From a bacterium HR19 (GTDB lineage Bacteria > Calescibacteriota > Calescibacteriia > Calescibacteriales > Calescibacteriaceae): a DNA stretch of 56,642 nucleotides. Below the pieces are notes generated by a model. The model saw only the letters and a program-made list of their open reading frames with translations, made no database searches and was not told the DNA's origin. Shown one piece after another: positions 42,729-51,684 of the stretch. A program made the translations under genes and the position numbers. Location of the stretch: positions 1-56,642 of the forward strand of contig BEHV01000012.1 in assembly GCA_002898315.1 (NCBI GenBank), read 5' to 3'. Positions within the stretch are counted from its first letter, which is position 1, and each line of letters opens with the position of its first letter.

Positions 42729-43571
42729 TTATTTTATTATTTCTGTTCCTATTCCTTCGTCTGTGAATATTTCAAGTAAGATTGAGTGTTCAATGAATCC
42801 GCTTATGATATGGACTTTTCTGACACCGTTTTCTACTGATTTTAGCGCCATTCTGATTTTGGGTATCATCCCGCCAGATATAACTCCCTTTTTGATAAGT
42901 TCTTCCGCCTTTTCTTTTGATATTGATTTTATTATTTCTCCTTTTTCATCTTTTATTCCTTCTTCGTCTGTGAGTATTATGAGTTTTTCTGCTGATAAGG
43001 ATATTGATAGTTCAGAGGCAACTTCATCTGCGTTTGTGTTCATGCTCTTCCCATCCTCATTCACAGTCACAGATGATATAACAGGTATAAATCCAGAAGA
43101 TAAAATTTTTTCTATCATGTTGGTGTTTATTCGTTTTATTCTTCCAACTCTTCCTTCAACAGGTTCTGATATTATTGAGAAGCCATCTCTTCCTGACATT
43201 CCGAGGGCTTTTCCTCCCTTTTTACATATTGCTGAAACGATTTTGCCGTTCACTATACCATCAAGACCCATCTCTACAAACTCCATAATCTCATCGGTTG
43301 TTTTTCTTATGCCTTCTTTGAACTCTGATTTTATTCCCGCTCTTTCAAGCAGTCGGTCTATCTCTTTACCTCCACCGTGGACAATAACAGGTCTGATTCC
43401 GACAAGTGAAAGAAGGACTATATCTTCTGCTATTGATTCAAGAACTTCGCCGTCATCTACTATTTTACCCCCTACCTTGACGACAAAGATTTTATTGGCA
43501 AATTTAAGGAAATAAGGGATTGCTTCTGTGAGGACATCTGCTTTATCTGAAAATTTATCTTTTTTCATCAT
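42729..43571 (-). CDS. argB: acetylglutamate kinase
   Basis: 280 aa amino acid kinase that phosphorylates N-acetylglutamate, the second step of arginine synthesis. Visible motifs: VVKVGGKI (ATP-binding Lys), PVIVHGGGKEID, GIRKTTDEIMEFVEM, and the terminal SGGMIPKIRMAL substrate-binding block. The N-terminus has the helical extension DVLTEAIPYFLKF found in arginine-sensitive hexameric ArgB, so feedback inhibition by arginine is likely. No other arg gene is adjacent. The GT4 gene follows 8 bp downstream. Confidence 0.94.
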   Translation of the reverse strand: MMKKDKFSDKADVLTEAIPYFLKFANKIFVVKVGGKIVDDGEVLESIAEDIVLLSLVGIRPVIVHGGGKEIDRLLERAGIKSEFKEGIRKTTDEIMEFVEMGLDGIVNGKIVSAICKKGGKALGMSGRDGFSIISEPVEGRVGRIKRINTNMIEKILSSGFIPVISSVTVNEDGKSMNTNADEVASELSISLSAEKLIILTDEEGIKDEKGEIIKSISKEKAEELIKKGVISGGMIPKIRMALKSVENGVRKVHIISGFIEHSILLEIFTDEGIGTEIIK

Positions 43572-43666
43572 ACCTTATCCCCGAGAAATTTTCACCCTTG
43601 TCTTTGTTATGTTATATTTTCTTTGGGCTTTTGTTTTTTGATTTGGTATTTTTAAAAAATTTATTT

Positions 43667-44440
43667 TCATTTCAATCTCATTTTCATAAATATTTTCCCG
43701 AGTTTTGTTATAAGTGGTATTGGAGTTATTCTGACTATGTATGAGTATATTTTATTAGCAGGTCCTGGAACGAATGGGCTTTTTGATTTCTTCACTGCCT
43801 CCCACACATAATCTGCAAGTTCATCTGCGGTGAGGTAATTTTGGAGAGAGTATATATCGTCTTTTATTCCGGCTCTTTTTTGGAATTCTGTTTTCACTCC
43901 GCCAGGGCATATTGTTATGACTTTTATTTTTTTGTCTTCTACTTCTCTTCTTATTGCTTCTGAAAAACTGAGGACGAACGCTTTGGTTGCTGAATAAGTT
44001 GCAAAATAAGGTATCGGGAAAAATCCAGCAAGAGAAGAAATGTTTATCAGCGTTCCTCCTTTACCTTCTTTTATTCTTCTTGAAAGGAAGTGATGTGATA
44101 GCTCAACGAGGACTTTTACATTAAGCTCAATCATTTCAAGTTCTTTCTTTATGTCAAGTTCGTAGAATTTCCCTATTGTCCCAAAGCCAGCGTTATTCAC
44201 AAGGGTATCAAACTCATATTCGGAGTATATTCTGTTGAAGAGTTCTTCAAGATTGGTTTTTGTGAGGTCTGCGGGGAAAATATATGACTTTCCACCATCT
44301 TTTTCTATCTCTTTTTTGACTTCAAGGAGTTTCTCTTCTGTTCTCGCTATGAGAATAACTTCAACACCGTTTTTAGCGAATTTTTTTGCAAGTGCATAAC
44401 CTATTCCGTAGCTCCCACCTGTTATAAGCGCTCTTTTCAC
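43667..44440 (-). CDS. short-chain dehydrogenase/reductase
   Basis: 257 aa classical SDR. It has TGGSYGIGYALA (nucleotide loop), NNAGFG, ISSLAG with the catalytic Ser, and YSATKAFV with Tyr and Lys, giving an intact N-S-Y-K set. A basic residue after the first strand (ARTEEK) favours NADP. It is in the DltE-like/cP2-type group of general reductases; the substrate is unknown. The start codon is GTG at 44440, with TAAAAT (44448-44453) exactly 7 nt upstream and no Shine-Dalgarno. Confidence 0.85.
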   Translation of the reverse strand: MKRALITGGSYGIGYALAKKFAKNGVEVILIARTEEKLLEVKKEIEKDGGKSYIFPADLTKTNLEELFNRIYSEYEFDTLVNNAGFGTIGKFYELDIKKELEMIELNVKVLVELSHHFLSRRIKEGKGGTLINISSLAGFFPIPYFATYSATKAFVLSFSEAIRREVEDKKIKVITICPGGVKTEFQKRAGIKDDIYSLQNYLTADELADYVWEAVKKSKSPFVPGPANKIYSYIVRITPIPLITKLGKIFMKMRLK

Positions 44441-44513
44441 GATTTCTATTTTAATGCCATATTAAATTTTTGAAAATTTATTTTGATTTTTTTCTCCGGA
44501 AATCTTTCAGTAT

Positions 44514-44828
44514 ATGAGGTTTGTTGTTTTTATAACTGTTCCAGATGAGGAGACGGGAGTTAAAATCGCAAGGTGGCTTGTAGAGAAAAAACTCGCTGCG
44601 TGTATAAATATAATCCCCATATCAAAATCAGTGTATATATGGAAGGGAAAAGTAGAGGAACATCCGGAATTTCTTCTTGTTGTCAAGACGAAGGAGAAAG
44701 TTTTTGATATGCTGAAAGAGGAGGTTGAGAAGATTCACCCTTATACTGTTCCCGAAATCATCGGTTTTGAGATCAAAAAGAGCGCAGAAAAATACGCAAA
44801 CTGGTGGGATGAAATTATTCCAGATTGA
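44514..44828 (+). CDS. cutA: divalent cation tolerance protein CutA1
   Basis: 104 aa ferredoxin-like fold that forms very stable trimers. Signatures are TVPDEETGVKIA, KLAACINIIP, SVYIWKGKVEE and HPYTVPEIIGFEI. CutA1 is often linked to copper tolerance, but its true role is unsettled. It is transcribed divergently from the SDR gene. Its 3' end faces the transposase-like gene 23 bp away. Confidence 0.93.
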   Translation: MRFVVFITVPDEETGVKIARWLVEKKLAACINIIPISKSVYIWKGKVEEHPEFLLVVKTKEKVFDMLKEEVEKIHPYTVPEIIGFEIKKSAEKYANWWDEIIPD

Positions 44829-44851
44829 TAATTGCTTTTTCAGGCCTGAAA

Positions 44852-45760
44852 TTAAGTTTTATTAATCTCCTTGATTTTCCTTATGAATTCATCTGGGTTT
44901 TCTGCTGAGAAAATAGCTTTCTTTATTTTCCTCAGCTTCCTTATATCATCTATTTTAGAAAGCAGTTTTTTCAGCTCATTTAACTTGCTCTTTCTAAACT
45001 GCCCATTCCCAAACTTCAACTCAAAATCAAGTAAAATCGCTTCCTTCAATCCTTCTACCTTACCTTCTTTTATTCCCTCTTCAAATCCAATCTTATAAAG
45101 TGTTGTCTTCTCAACTGGTATTTCTACCTTCGGTATCATCTCTCTTGATAACTTTATTTTAAGCATGTCTGAAAGCAAAATCAAGTTTTTCATAACCTCT
45201 TTCCTCTCTTCTTCATCTCTTGAAAGAACTTTTATCCTCTCTTTTATAAGCTCTAAATCCCTCTTTTCTCTTGCTGAAACTATGCCAAGTATCACAAAAT
45301 AAGGGTTATGGCTTTCTAAAAACCTTCTCAATCCGAGCTTTCTCATGTCTATGACTTTGAACCTGTGAAGAGTGCTTTTATCTTTGAATTGAGGTTTGGG
45401 TGGATTTCCTTTTCCGAACCATAAAACAAACTGCTCCGGTTCTTTTTTGTATTTTGCTTTTATAGCTATTTTGTAAAGGAGCATTTTCTCCGGAAGAAGT
45501 TTATCAGAGTAGTTCTGGATTTCAAAGTGTAGTATGTGCGAGCGATTTTTTGTCTTGATAGATAAAAGTAAGTCAGCTCTGAGCTGTTTTACGAACCGGA
45601 GTTCTTCTGGGAGGAGAGAGATTTTCTGGGGTTTTTGATTTGAGACGAGCTTTATGATTTCTGGGATTGATTTCTGGAAGATCTCTTTGAAAACAGGGTC
45701 AAGACGGGCGATTTTCTTTTTTGCTTTGCGATTTTTCAAACTACTATGAGCCACCTTCAA
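44852..45760 (-). CDS. PD-(D/E)XK putative transposase/nuclease (Rpn/DUF4351-like), full-length copy
   Basis: 302 aa. The N-terminal domain has DPVFKEIF, an Asp in RADLLLSI and LHFEIQ, the D...ExQ arrangement of the Rpn/YhgA-type PD-(D/E)XK nucleases, which promote RecA-independent recombination in E. coli. The C-terminal 110 residues, from MLKIKLSREM, are Lys-rich and helical and are nearly identical to the fragment at 2-355 on the opposite strand. A GGAGG sequence precedes a TTG at 45760 and a GTG at 45754; either may start translation. Spread by duplication is evident; no terminal repeats were recognised. Confidence 0.78.
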   Translation of the reverse strand: MKVAHSSLKNRKAKKKIARLDPVFKEIFQKSIPEIIKLVSNQKPQKISLLPEELRFVKQLRADLLLSIKTKNRSHILHFEIQNYSDKLLPEKMLLYKIAIKAKYKKEPEQFVLWFGKGNPPKPQFKDKSTLHRFKVIDMRKLGLRRFLESHNPYFVILGIVSAREKRDLELIKERIKVLSRDEEERKEVMKNLILLSDMLKIKLSREMIPKVEIPVEKTTLYKIGFEEGIKEGKVEGLKEAILLDFELKFGNGQFRKSKLNELKKLLSKIDDIRKLRKIKKAIFSAENPDEFIRKIKEINKT

Positions 45761-45872
45761 ATTCCTCCCTCCATCTTTCTTTTAAAAATTTTTTGATTGT
45801 TCATCAACTTTTTTATAAGCGATAAAAAGCAGAAATTTGAAGTTTGAGATTAGGAGAGAAAGTTTTTTTGAT

Positions 45873-47045
45873 TTATTTTTCTATCAACTCTTTCAATTTT
45901 GGCAGAATACCTACTGCCTTATCTATAACTTTATCATCACAGGTTAAAGATATCCTCGCATAACCTTCTCCACCGGAACCAAAACCTACTCCCGGTGTGA
46001 TAATTATTCCAAATTTATCTAGCGCATCTTTCGCAAATTTTTTTGAATCAGAACCACATTTAAACCAAATATAAAAAGTTGCATTTGACCTGAAAAACTT
46101 TACGCCTGCGTCTTCCAAAGCTTTCTCAACTTTCTTTTTTCTTCTGAAAAAAATCCTCCTTATTTCTGGGACTATTTTATGATAGTTTTCAAGAGCGAAC
46201 TTGGCAGACATCTGAACGGCTCTGAAAACTCCCGAATCAGTATTGGTCTTTATCTTACCAAGAGCCGAAACTATGTCTTTGTTGCCTATTGCCATACCTA
46301 TACGCCAGCCAGTCATACAGAATGTCTTTGAAAAAGAGTGAAACTCAATAGCAGGAATTTTTTTGTCTTTTACTACCTCAAAAAAAGATAAAGGTTTTTG
46401 ATTCTCATCAAAGTATATTTCAGAGTATGCAAGGTCAACTGCGACCACAAAGTCATATTTTTTTGCGTAAAAATATACCTTTTCGTAAAAATCCGAGTTC
46501 GCACAAGCAGTCGTAGGATTGTTCGGATATGAAACCCAGAGAATTTTTGTACGAGCTAAAACATCAGAAGGTATCTCCTCAATATCAAAAAGAAAATTTT
46601 TCTCCTCCCTCAAAATAACCTCATAAACCTTCCCTCCTGCAAAACCCGTCCATATACCATACACAGGATATGAAGGAGATGGAACAACACATATATCTCC
46701 CTCGTCTAAAAATGCAAGATGAAAGTGAGCAATCCCTTCCTTTGAACCTATAAGAGTTATACATTCATCAGGAGAAAACTCAACGCCAAACCTTTCAAAA
46801 TACCACTCAACAAATTTTTTTCTCAAAGATATGTCTCCGTCATAAGAAGGATACCTGTGATTTTCCGGCTTTTCAACCTCTTCTTTCATCTTCTCAACTA
46901 TAATCTTGTGAGTTGGAATATCAGGATCGCCTATACCAAGGTCTATAACTTCAACTCCTTCTTCTATTTTCTTTCTTTTGAGTTCATCTATTTCAGCAAA
47001 GAGATACTTTGGAAGCGATTTTATTCTTTTTGAAACCTCCGGCAT
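45873..47045 (-). CDS. class I/II PLP aminotransferase, LL-diaminopimelate/alanine aminotransferase-like
   Basis: 390 aa fold-type I enzyme. LGIGDPDIPTH, RYPSYDG, SYPNNPTTACA, the Asp/Tyr in AVDLAYSEI and the PLP Lys in SFSKTFCMTGWRIG are all present. These match LL-diaminopimelate aminotransferase (DapL) and related alanine/aspartate enzymes. DapL bypasses three steps of the lysine/peptidoglycan pathway and is common in thermophilic bacteria, but no other dap gene is here, so specificity is open. It is transcribed divergently from sppA. Confidence 0.8.
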   Translation of the reverse strand: MPEVSKRIKSLPKYLFAEIDELKRKKIEEGVEVIDLGIGDPDIPTHKIIVEKMKEEVEKPENHRYPSYDGDISLRKKFVEWYFERFGVEFSPDECITLIGSKEGIAHFHLAFLDEGDICVVPSPSYPVYGIWTGFAGGKVYEVILREEKNFLFDIEEIPSDVLARTKILWVSYPNNPTTACANSDFYEKVYFYAKKYDFVVAVDLAYSEIYFDENQKPLSFFEVVKDKKIPAIEFHSFSKTFCMTGWRIGMAIGNKDIVSALGKIKTNTDSGVFRAVQMSAKFALENYHKIVPEIRRIFFRRKKKVEKALEDAGVKFFRSNATFYIWFKCGSDSKKFAKDALDKFGIIITPGVGFGSGGEGYARISLTCDDKVIDKAVGILPKLKELIEK

Positions 47046-47168
47046 AATCCTTTTGTTTTAATCAGACAAAAAGAAGATATAATCAATTCAAAAAATTATG
47101 CGAGAAATTTCACCTCACCTCAAAACAGGTGGAAAGAATATAAAATCACGCAAAGAAGTAATTCAGAA

Positions 47169-48044
47169 ATGTTTGAAGTAAAATTTTCAAGTATGAAAGG
47201 GCTTTTAAAATTTGTGAGAAACATTTTTTTATTTGTCATAATAGTTCTTGCAATAAGAGGATGTTTATCCCTCATAAAAGAAAGAGAACAAAAAAAAGAC
47301 GCAATATATGTTATGAAACTTGAAGAAACAATATTCTCTTCTGAAAAGATAATATCTGAAATCAGAAAAATAAAGAAGGCAAAAGAGATAAAGGCGGTCA
47401 TAATCAGAATAAACTCCCCTGGCGGAACCATAGGCGCATCTCAGGAAATCTACCACGAACTCCTGAAATTCAAGGAAGAGACAGGGAAAAAACTTGTATG
47501 CTCAATTGAAAACATAGGCGCATCAGGAGCTTACTATGTATCACTCGCATGCGATAAAGTTCTTGCACTCCCCGGCTCAATAGTCGGTTCAATAGGAGTA
47601 ATCTCAATCTTCTTCACAGTAGAAGAACTTATGAAAGAAGTAAAGATAAAACCATTTATCATAAAGTCAGGAAAATTCAAAGACACTGGCTCCCCTTTCA
47701 GAACACCTAACGAGATAGATATTAACTACCTCCAAGATGTCGTTATGAAACTATATAACAACTTCAAAGAAGATGTCGTAAAAAAAAGACCACAACTCAA
47801 AGATAAAATAGACGAAATAGCAGACGGCAGAGTGTTCACAGGAAAAGAAGCTTTTGAACTCGGACTTATAGATAAACTCGGTTCCTTCTCTGATGCGGTA
47901 TCAACAGCAATAGAACTCGCCCAAATAAAAGAAGAACCAAAAATAATATGGCCAAAAAAAAGAGAATTCCCATTCCTTGAAGAACTTATGCAGAAAATAA
48001 AAGCAGAAATTCTATCAAAACTCTTCTCCCCAACCTTTATGTAA
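47169..48044 (+). CDS. sppA: signal peptide peptidase SppA, 36K type
   Basis: 291 aa membrane-bound serine protease of family S49. One N-terminal membrane segment (LFVIIVLAIRGCL) anchors the catalytic domain. The nucleophile Ser is in IGASGAYYVS and the general-base Lys in KSGKFKDTG. RINSPGG is the conserved strand before them. It digests signal peptides released after secretion. The alternative start eight codons in (MKGLL) would still keep the anchor. Third codon positions here are richer in C and A than in most genes further left, consistent with the lagging strand. Confidence 0.9.
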   Translation: MFEVKFSSMKGLLKFVRNIFLFVIIVLAIRGCLSLIKEREQKKDAIYVMKLEETIFSSEKIISEIRKIKKAKEIKAVIIRINSPGGTIGASQEIYHELLKFKEETGKKLVCSIENIGASGAYYVSLACDKVLALPGSIVGSIGVISIFFTVEELMKEVKIKPFIIKSGKFKDTGSPFRTPNEIDINYLQDVVMKLYNNFKEDVVKKRPQLKDKIDEIADGRVFTGKEAFELGLIDKLGSFSDAVSTAIELAQIKEEPKIIWPKKREFPFLEELMQKIKAEILSKLFSPTFM

Positions 48045-48059
48045 AAGAGAAATTTCAAA

Positions 48060-48518
48060 ATGAAATTCACCGTCAAGATAGAAGAAAAAGACGATAAAGT
48101 TTTGCTATGTGTCAAAACACTCAAAATCAAAATCTTCCAGACCGAAATAACAGACAAGAAAATAGAAGATAGCTTGAAAAAATTATCAGAAACAAGAGAA
48201 GAAAAAAAGAAAGAGAAAACAAAAATTGAATCCAAAAAGAAAAAAAATTTAGAAAATAAAATTCTGACCCTTATCATCTCGGCAATAAAGAAAGAGAGAA
48301 TTAACATCTCTGAACTATCTTTGAAAATAAAAAACGATATGCTATGCGAAGAGAAAATACTATTCCCTGCCCTCTTTTCACAAGCTCTTCTACCAGCAAA
48401 AATAAGCGTATCAGAAAAGTTCTCCGCAGAAATAAAACTGAAAATAAACTTGCTGAAACTGCTATCAGACCTGATAATATCTTTCCTGAAAAATAATTTC
48501 AAAAATAAAAAAAGCTAA
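48060..48518 (+). CDS. Lys-rich protein of unknown function
   Basis: 152 aa, not recognised. Residues 1-40 are beta-like; 40-80 are strongly Lys/Glu-rich; residues 85-152 have alternating hydrophobic segments (ILTLIISAI and LLKLLSDLIISFL) and a basic tail. It follows sppA by 15 bp and precedes purD by 27 bp on the same strand, so cotranscription is likely. A DUF2953-like membrane-associated protein is possible, but the resemblance is weak. Confidence 0.55.
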   Translation: MKFTVKIEEKDDKVLLCVKTLKIKIFQTEITDKKIEDSLKKLSETREEKKKEKTKIESKKKKNLENKILTLIISAIKKERINISELSLKIKNDMLCEEKILFPALFSQALLPAKISVSEKFSAEIKLKINLLKLLSDLIISFLKNNFKNKKS

Positions 48519-48545
48519 CCTCTGCCTTACAAAAAAATTATAGCG

Positions 48546-49802
48546 ATGAGAGTTCTTGTGTTAGGTGGTGGTGGAAGAGAACACGCAATAGGATGGCGAC
48601 TGAAAAAAGATTATAAAGAAGGAGAATTCTTTTTCGCCCCCGGAAACGCCGGAACAGAAAAAATCGGCATAAACCTATCTATAAACCCAGAAGACCCCTA
48701 TGAGGTCGCTTCAATATGCGCAGAACTAAAAATAGATTTTATATTTGTCGGCCCTGAAAACCCGCTCGCAAAAGGAGTCGTAGATATACTCACAGAAGAA
48801 GGAAGATTATGCTTTGGACCAACAAAAAAAGGAGCTATGCTTGAATCATCAAAGGTATTCGCAAAAAAAATCATGGAAGAAGCACAAATACCAACCGCAA
48901 AATTCTCAATATACTCAATAGATGATTTCAAAACAGGAAAACTCAAAACAGATAAATTAACTCCACCGGTCGTGATAAAAGCATCAGGACTCTGTGCCGG
49001 AAAGGGAACATTCGTCTGCAAAACAAAAGAGCAAATTGATGAAGCTATAAGAAGAATCTTTGTAGAAAGAGAGTTCGGCGATGAGGGAAATCAAATCGTC
49101 GTAGAAGAGTTCCTTGATGGAAAAGAAATATCTTACTTTGCACTGTGCGTGAAAAATCAGTTCAAGACAATCGGCTTCGCAAAAGATTACAAAAGATTAT
49201 TAGACGGAGACGAAGGTCCTAACACCGGCGGAATGGGCTCTTACTCCCCAGTAGAATACGGAGATGAAAAACTAAGAGAAAAAGTGGAAAATAAAATAAT
49301 AAAACCCCTGATGAAAAAGTTAACAGAAAAAGAAATAGAATTTACCGGAATCCTCTACGCCGGTCTTATGATAGGAAAAGATGGAGAGCCGTATGTCCTT
49401 GAATTCAACACCAGATTAGGAGACCCAGAAGCTCAGGTCATACTACCTCTTATAAAAAACAATTTTTTTGAGGTCATCTTAAAAGCCCTATCGGAGGAGA
49501 AAATAGAAGATATAAAGATGGAAAATCATGCCCTCTGCGTCGTTATGTCATCAGAAGGTTATCCATCAAAATACAAAAAAGGAACAGAAATAAATATAAA
49601 AAACGAAGAGGGAGAAAACTTTATAATATTCCACGCGGGAACAAAAAGAGAAAACTCAAAATTGATATCATCAGGAGGAAGAGTTCTCAACATAGTGGGA
49701 ATAGGGAAGTCAAAAGATGAAGCGAGGAAAATAGCATACGATATAATAGAAAGAGAAATTTCTTTCCCTAACTCTCATTTCAGAAAAGATATAGGACTCT
49801 GA
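48546..49802 (+). CDS. purD: phosphoribosylamine-glycine ligase
   Basis: 418 aa ATP-grasp enzyme of purine synthesis joining phosphoribosylamine and glycine. Motifs run from VLGGGGREHAIGW, through GPENPLAKGVVD and KASGLCAGKG, to GDEGPNTGGMGSYSP and EFNTRLGDPEAQ. The length is normal. It starts with ATG at 48546, 27 bp after the Lys-rich gene. No other pur gene is in the window. Confidence 0.95.
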   Translation: MRVLVLGGGGREHAIGWRLKKDYKEGEFFFAPGNAGTEKIGINLSINPEDPYEVASICAELKIDFIFVGPENPLAKGVVDILTEEGRLCFGPTKKGAMLESSKVFAKKIMEEAQIPTAKFSIYSIDDFKTGKLKTDKLTPPVVIKASGLCAGKGTFVCKTKEQIDEAIRRIFVEREFGDEGNQIVVEEFLDGKEISYFALCVKNQFKTIGFAKDYKRLLDGDEGPNTGGMGSYSPVEYGDEKLREKVENKIIKPLMKKLTEKEIEFTGILYAGLMIGKDGEPYVLEFNTRLGDPEAQVILPLIKNNFFEVILKALSEEKIEDIKMENHALCVVMSSEGYPSKYKKGTEINIKNEEGENFIIFHAGTKRENSKLISSGGRVLNIVGIGKSKDEARKIAYDIIEREISFPNSHFRKDIGL

Positions 49803-49827
49803 AAAAGACCGAAATTTCGCTTTGGCT

Positions 49828-50283
49828 TTAACTCTGCTTGACAACAAGAACCGGTATTTTGCTCTTCAGAACAACCTTTTGAGCAACAGAACCCAAGATG
49901 AATTCAAAAGCAAGGCGTGATGTGCTCCCAACCGCTATGAGATCGCATTTTAATCTTTCAGCAACCTCAACTATCTTGTCGGGCGGAAAACCTATTTCGC
50001 AGATTGTTTTGACCTTTCTTTTGTTTTTTTTAGCTATTGATTCGGCTTGTTTAAGAATCCTATTAGCGTATTCTTTGTGTATTTCAAGCATGTTTTTTTC
50101 AAGTTCGTCTATATTTCCCGACCATATAAGAGATATATCAATTCGTGATGGCCACTTGATCTCACCCTCATCTATAACATAAAGAACAAAAATACTTGAA
50201 TTTTTTTGAGAGAACTTTATAACTTTTTCAAGAGCTTTCTTTGAAGGTTCGGAACCATCAAAAGCTACAAGAACCCTTCTCAT
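49828..50283 (-). CDS. universal stress protein, UspA family
   Basis: 151 aa single Usp domain. VAFDGSEPSKKAL at the N-terminus and GSTSRLAFEFILGSVAQKVV near the C-terminus (the G-2x-G-9x-G-S/T ATP-binding pattern, slightly modified: GSTSRLAFEFILGSVA) indicate an ATP-binding type. It is convergent with purD. A TTTTCCACA box lies about 40 bp upstream of its start, in the region that may belong to the replication origin. Confidence 0.88.
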   Translation of the reverse strand: MRRVLVAFDGSEPSKKALEKVIKFSQKNSSIFVLYVIDEGEIKWPSRIDISLIWSGNIDELEKNMLEIHKEYANRILKQAESIAKKNKRKVKTICEIGFPPDKIVEVAERLKCDLIAVGSTSRLAFEFILGSVAQKVVLKSKIPVLVVKQS

Positions 50284-50692
50284 CTTACCTAAAATACCTC
50301 CTCTTCAAGATATTACACATTTTCCACAAAAAATTACTTGAAATAGAGCAATCTTATAATGTGGAAAAGAAAAAAAGAAAAATCGGAAATCTTTGAAACT
50401 AAAAATATTGATAAAAAAAATCGTTCAAAAACAAAAATTTTTATAATTTTTATAAATCTTTTTGAGACGGGGTTGGTTATAAGATGATGAAAAACGGGGT
50501 AAGTTTCAAATATAAAAATCCGATCTCCCTCAGCATAGATACTCTATCTTGTAGAATTATTCTATTTTACCAATATTTTTGGAAAATAATCGGTTCGGAA
50601 AAATTTCCGATTAAAATATATATAGATGGATTTAATAAGTTAGCAAATTTAAATATTTAAAAAGATAGAAAATGAAGAAAAATTAAAAGGTT
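50284..50692 (+). other. 409-bp intergenic region with DnaA-box-like sequences, possible origin part
   Basis: There is no credible ORF. Two TTTTCCACA elements lie in opposite orientation, at 50320-50328 and (as its complement) 50360-50368. The rest is very AT-rich with runs such as 50380-50460 and 50620-50680, where promoter-like TATAAT-type sequences occur. It could be a second box cluster of a split origin flanking dnaA, or only a regulatory region for the divergent UspA and hydrolase genes. Confidence 0.4.
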
Positions 50693-51484
50693 ATGATAAA
50701 ACTACTGAAAGATTTAAAGAGCATAATAGAAACATTCACAGAAAGAGAAAGAATAGGAACAATAAAAATGTCCCTCTTCCCTTCTTGGCAATTATCAGAT
50801 GAAAGCAGTTCGCTTTTGAGAACAAGAAGAATTCCAGTCATAGTTATCCAAGGATACATGATGAAAAGAGAATCAATGTACGAAATAGATAACGCACTCA
50901 AAAATGCGGGATTCGCTCCAATATCCTTCCATCTGAAACGCCTTGGAGTAGATAAAGGAATAGAAGAACTCGCAATTGAGCTCAGAATGTATCTTGAAAT
51001 CCTCTTCAAAAATAACTTCAACGGAATGAAAAGAACCCTCCGCATTCCAGCAATCGGATTCTCAATGGGCGGAGTTATCTTACACTATATAACCCGCGCT
51101 ATGGATGGATGTTCATTTATAGACCGACTCATAACAATTTCTTCACCAATAAATGGACTGAAATACGCTGTTCTGGCACTACCTTTCAAAAACCTTATAA
51201 AGCCCTTCAGAGCTGCCTATGACCTCTGGGAAGGTTCAGAATTCATAAAAAAACTGAAAAAGAAACCATACCCTCCATCGTGTTATTTTGTATCAATAAG
51301 CTCTGATGGGGATTGGATGGCTCCTCCTTCCTCCTGCACACTCCCGATACTGCCAAACACAAAAAATATTCTACTTCGCCGTATGTTCCATTCAGATCTA
51401 CCCTTCTCAGATGAAGTTTCATCAAAAATAATAGAGCTACTCCTTGAAACAGAAAACAAAAGAGAACTTATAATGTATTTCTGA
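50693..51484 (+). CDS. alpha/beta hydrolase, lipase-like
   Basis: 263 aa. IPVIVIQGYM holds the oxyanion region. The nucleophile elbow is GFSMGG (GxSxG), the acid Asp is probably in SSDGDWM and the His in RRMFHSDLPFS. The pattern resembles bacterial triacylglycerol-lipase/PGAP1-like acyl hydrolases; no signal peptide is seen, so it would be cytosolic. It lies between the UspA gene and dnaA, and the start at 50693 lacks an obvious Shine-Dalgarno. Confidence 0.75.
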   Translation: MIKLLKDLKSIIETFTERERIGTIKMSLFPSWQLSDESSSLLRTRRIPVIVIQGYMMKRESMYEIDNALKNAGFAPISFHLKRLGVDKGIEELAIELRMYLEILFKNNFNGMKRTLRIPAIGFSMGGVILHYITRAMDGCSFIDRLITISSPINGLKYAVLALPFKNLIKPFRAAYDLWEGSEFIKKLKKKPYPPSCYFVSISSDGDWMAPPSSCTLPILPNTKNILLRRMFHSDLPFSDEVSSKIIELLLETENKRELIMYF

Positions 51485-51667
51485 ACCAAAGAATTTTCTC
51501 CGCCTTTGAACAGATTTTTACCTCAAAAGAAAAAATAATTTCAACAACATGTCAAAAAGTTCACAGATTTTCCACAAATCAAAAAAATGAAAATTGGTTT
51601 ATTAAAATTTATTCCACCCCATTTCAAAGGGGTAGAAATGCTGAACAGATTTTTTTAAAATTGAGAA

Positions 51668-51675
51668 AAGGAGGT
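51668..51675 (+). promoter_or_regulatory. Shine-Dalgarno of dnaA
   Basis: AAGGAGGT lies 9 nt before the ATG at 51685. It decides the start: an in-frame TTG at 51661 lies upstream of it and cannot be the initiation site. It also shows that the short DnaA is not merely a mis-called start. A TTTTCCACA box at 51568-51576 lies in the upstream leader and may allow autoregulation by DnaA. Confidence 0.75.
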
Positions 51676-51684
51676 AAGAAGAAG

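Noticed and set aside
42721-42731. TAAAAT before the GT4 start as a promoter
   Set aside because: It overlaps the argB stop codon inside an operon with an 8-bp gap and is only 5 nt from the start, so it is probably chance in AT-rich DNA.
42628-43515. 295-codon plus-strand open frame opposite argB
   Set aside because: It lies fully antisense to argB, which has all kinase motifs; the translation is Ser/Phe/Pro-rich low-complexity, as expected from a Lys/Glu/Ile-rich opposite strand.
47726-48502. 258-codon minus-strand open frame opposite sppA and the Lys-rich gene
   Set aside because: It is Ser/Phe-rich without motifs and antisense to a convincing sppA; no promoter or Shine-Dalgarno.
51661-51684. 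TTG-initiated longer DnaA
   Set aside because: It precedes the Shine-Dalgarno and would add only eight basic residues, not domain I.
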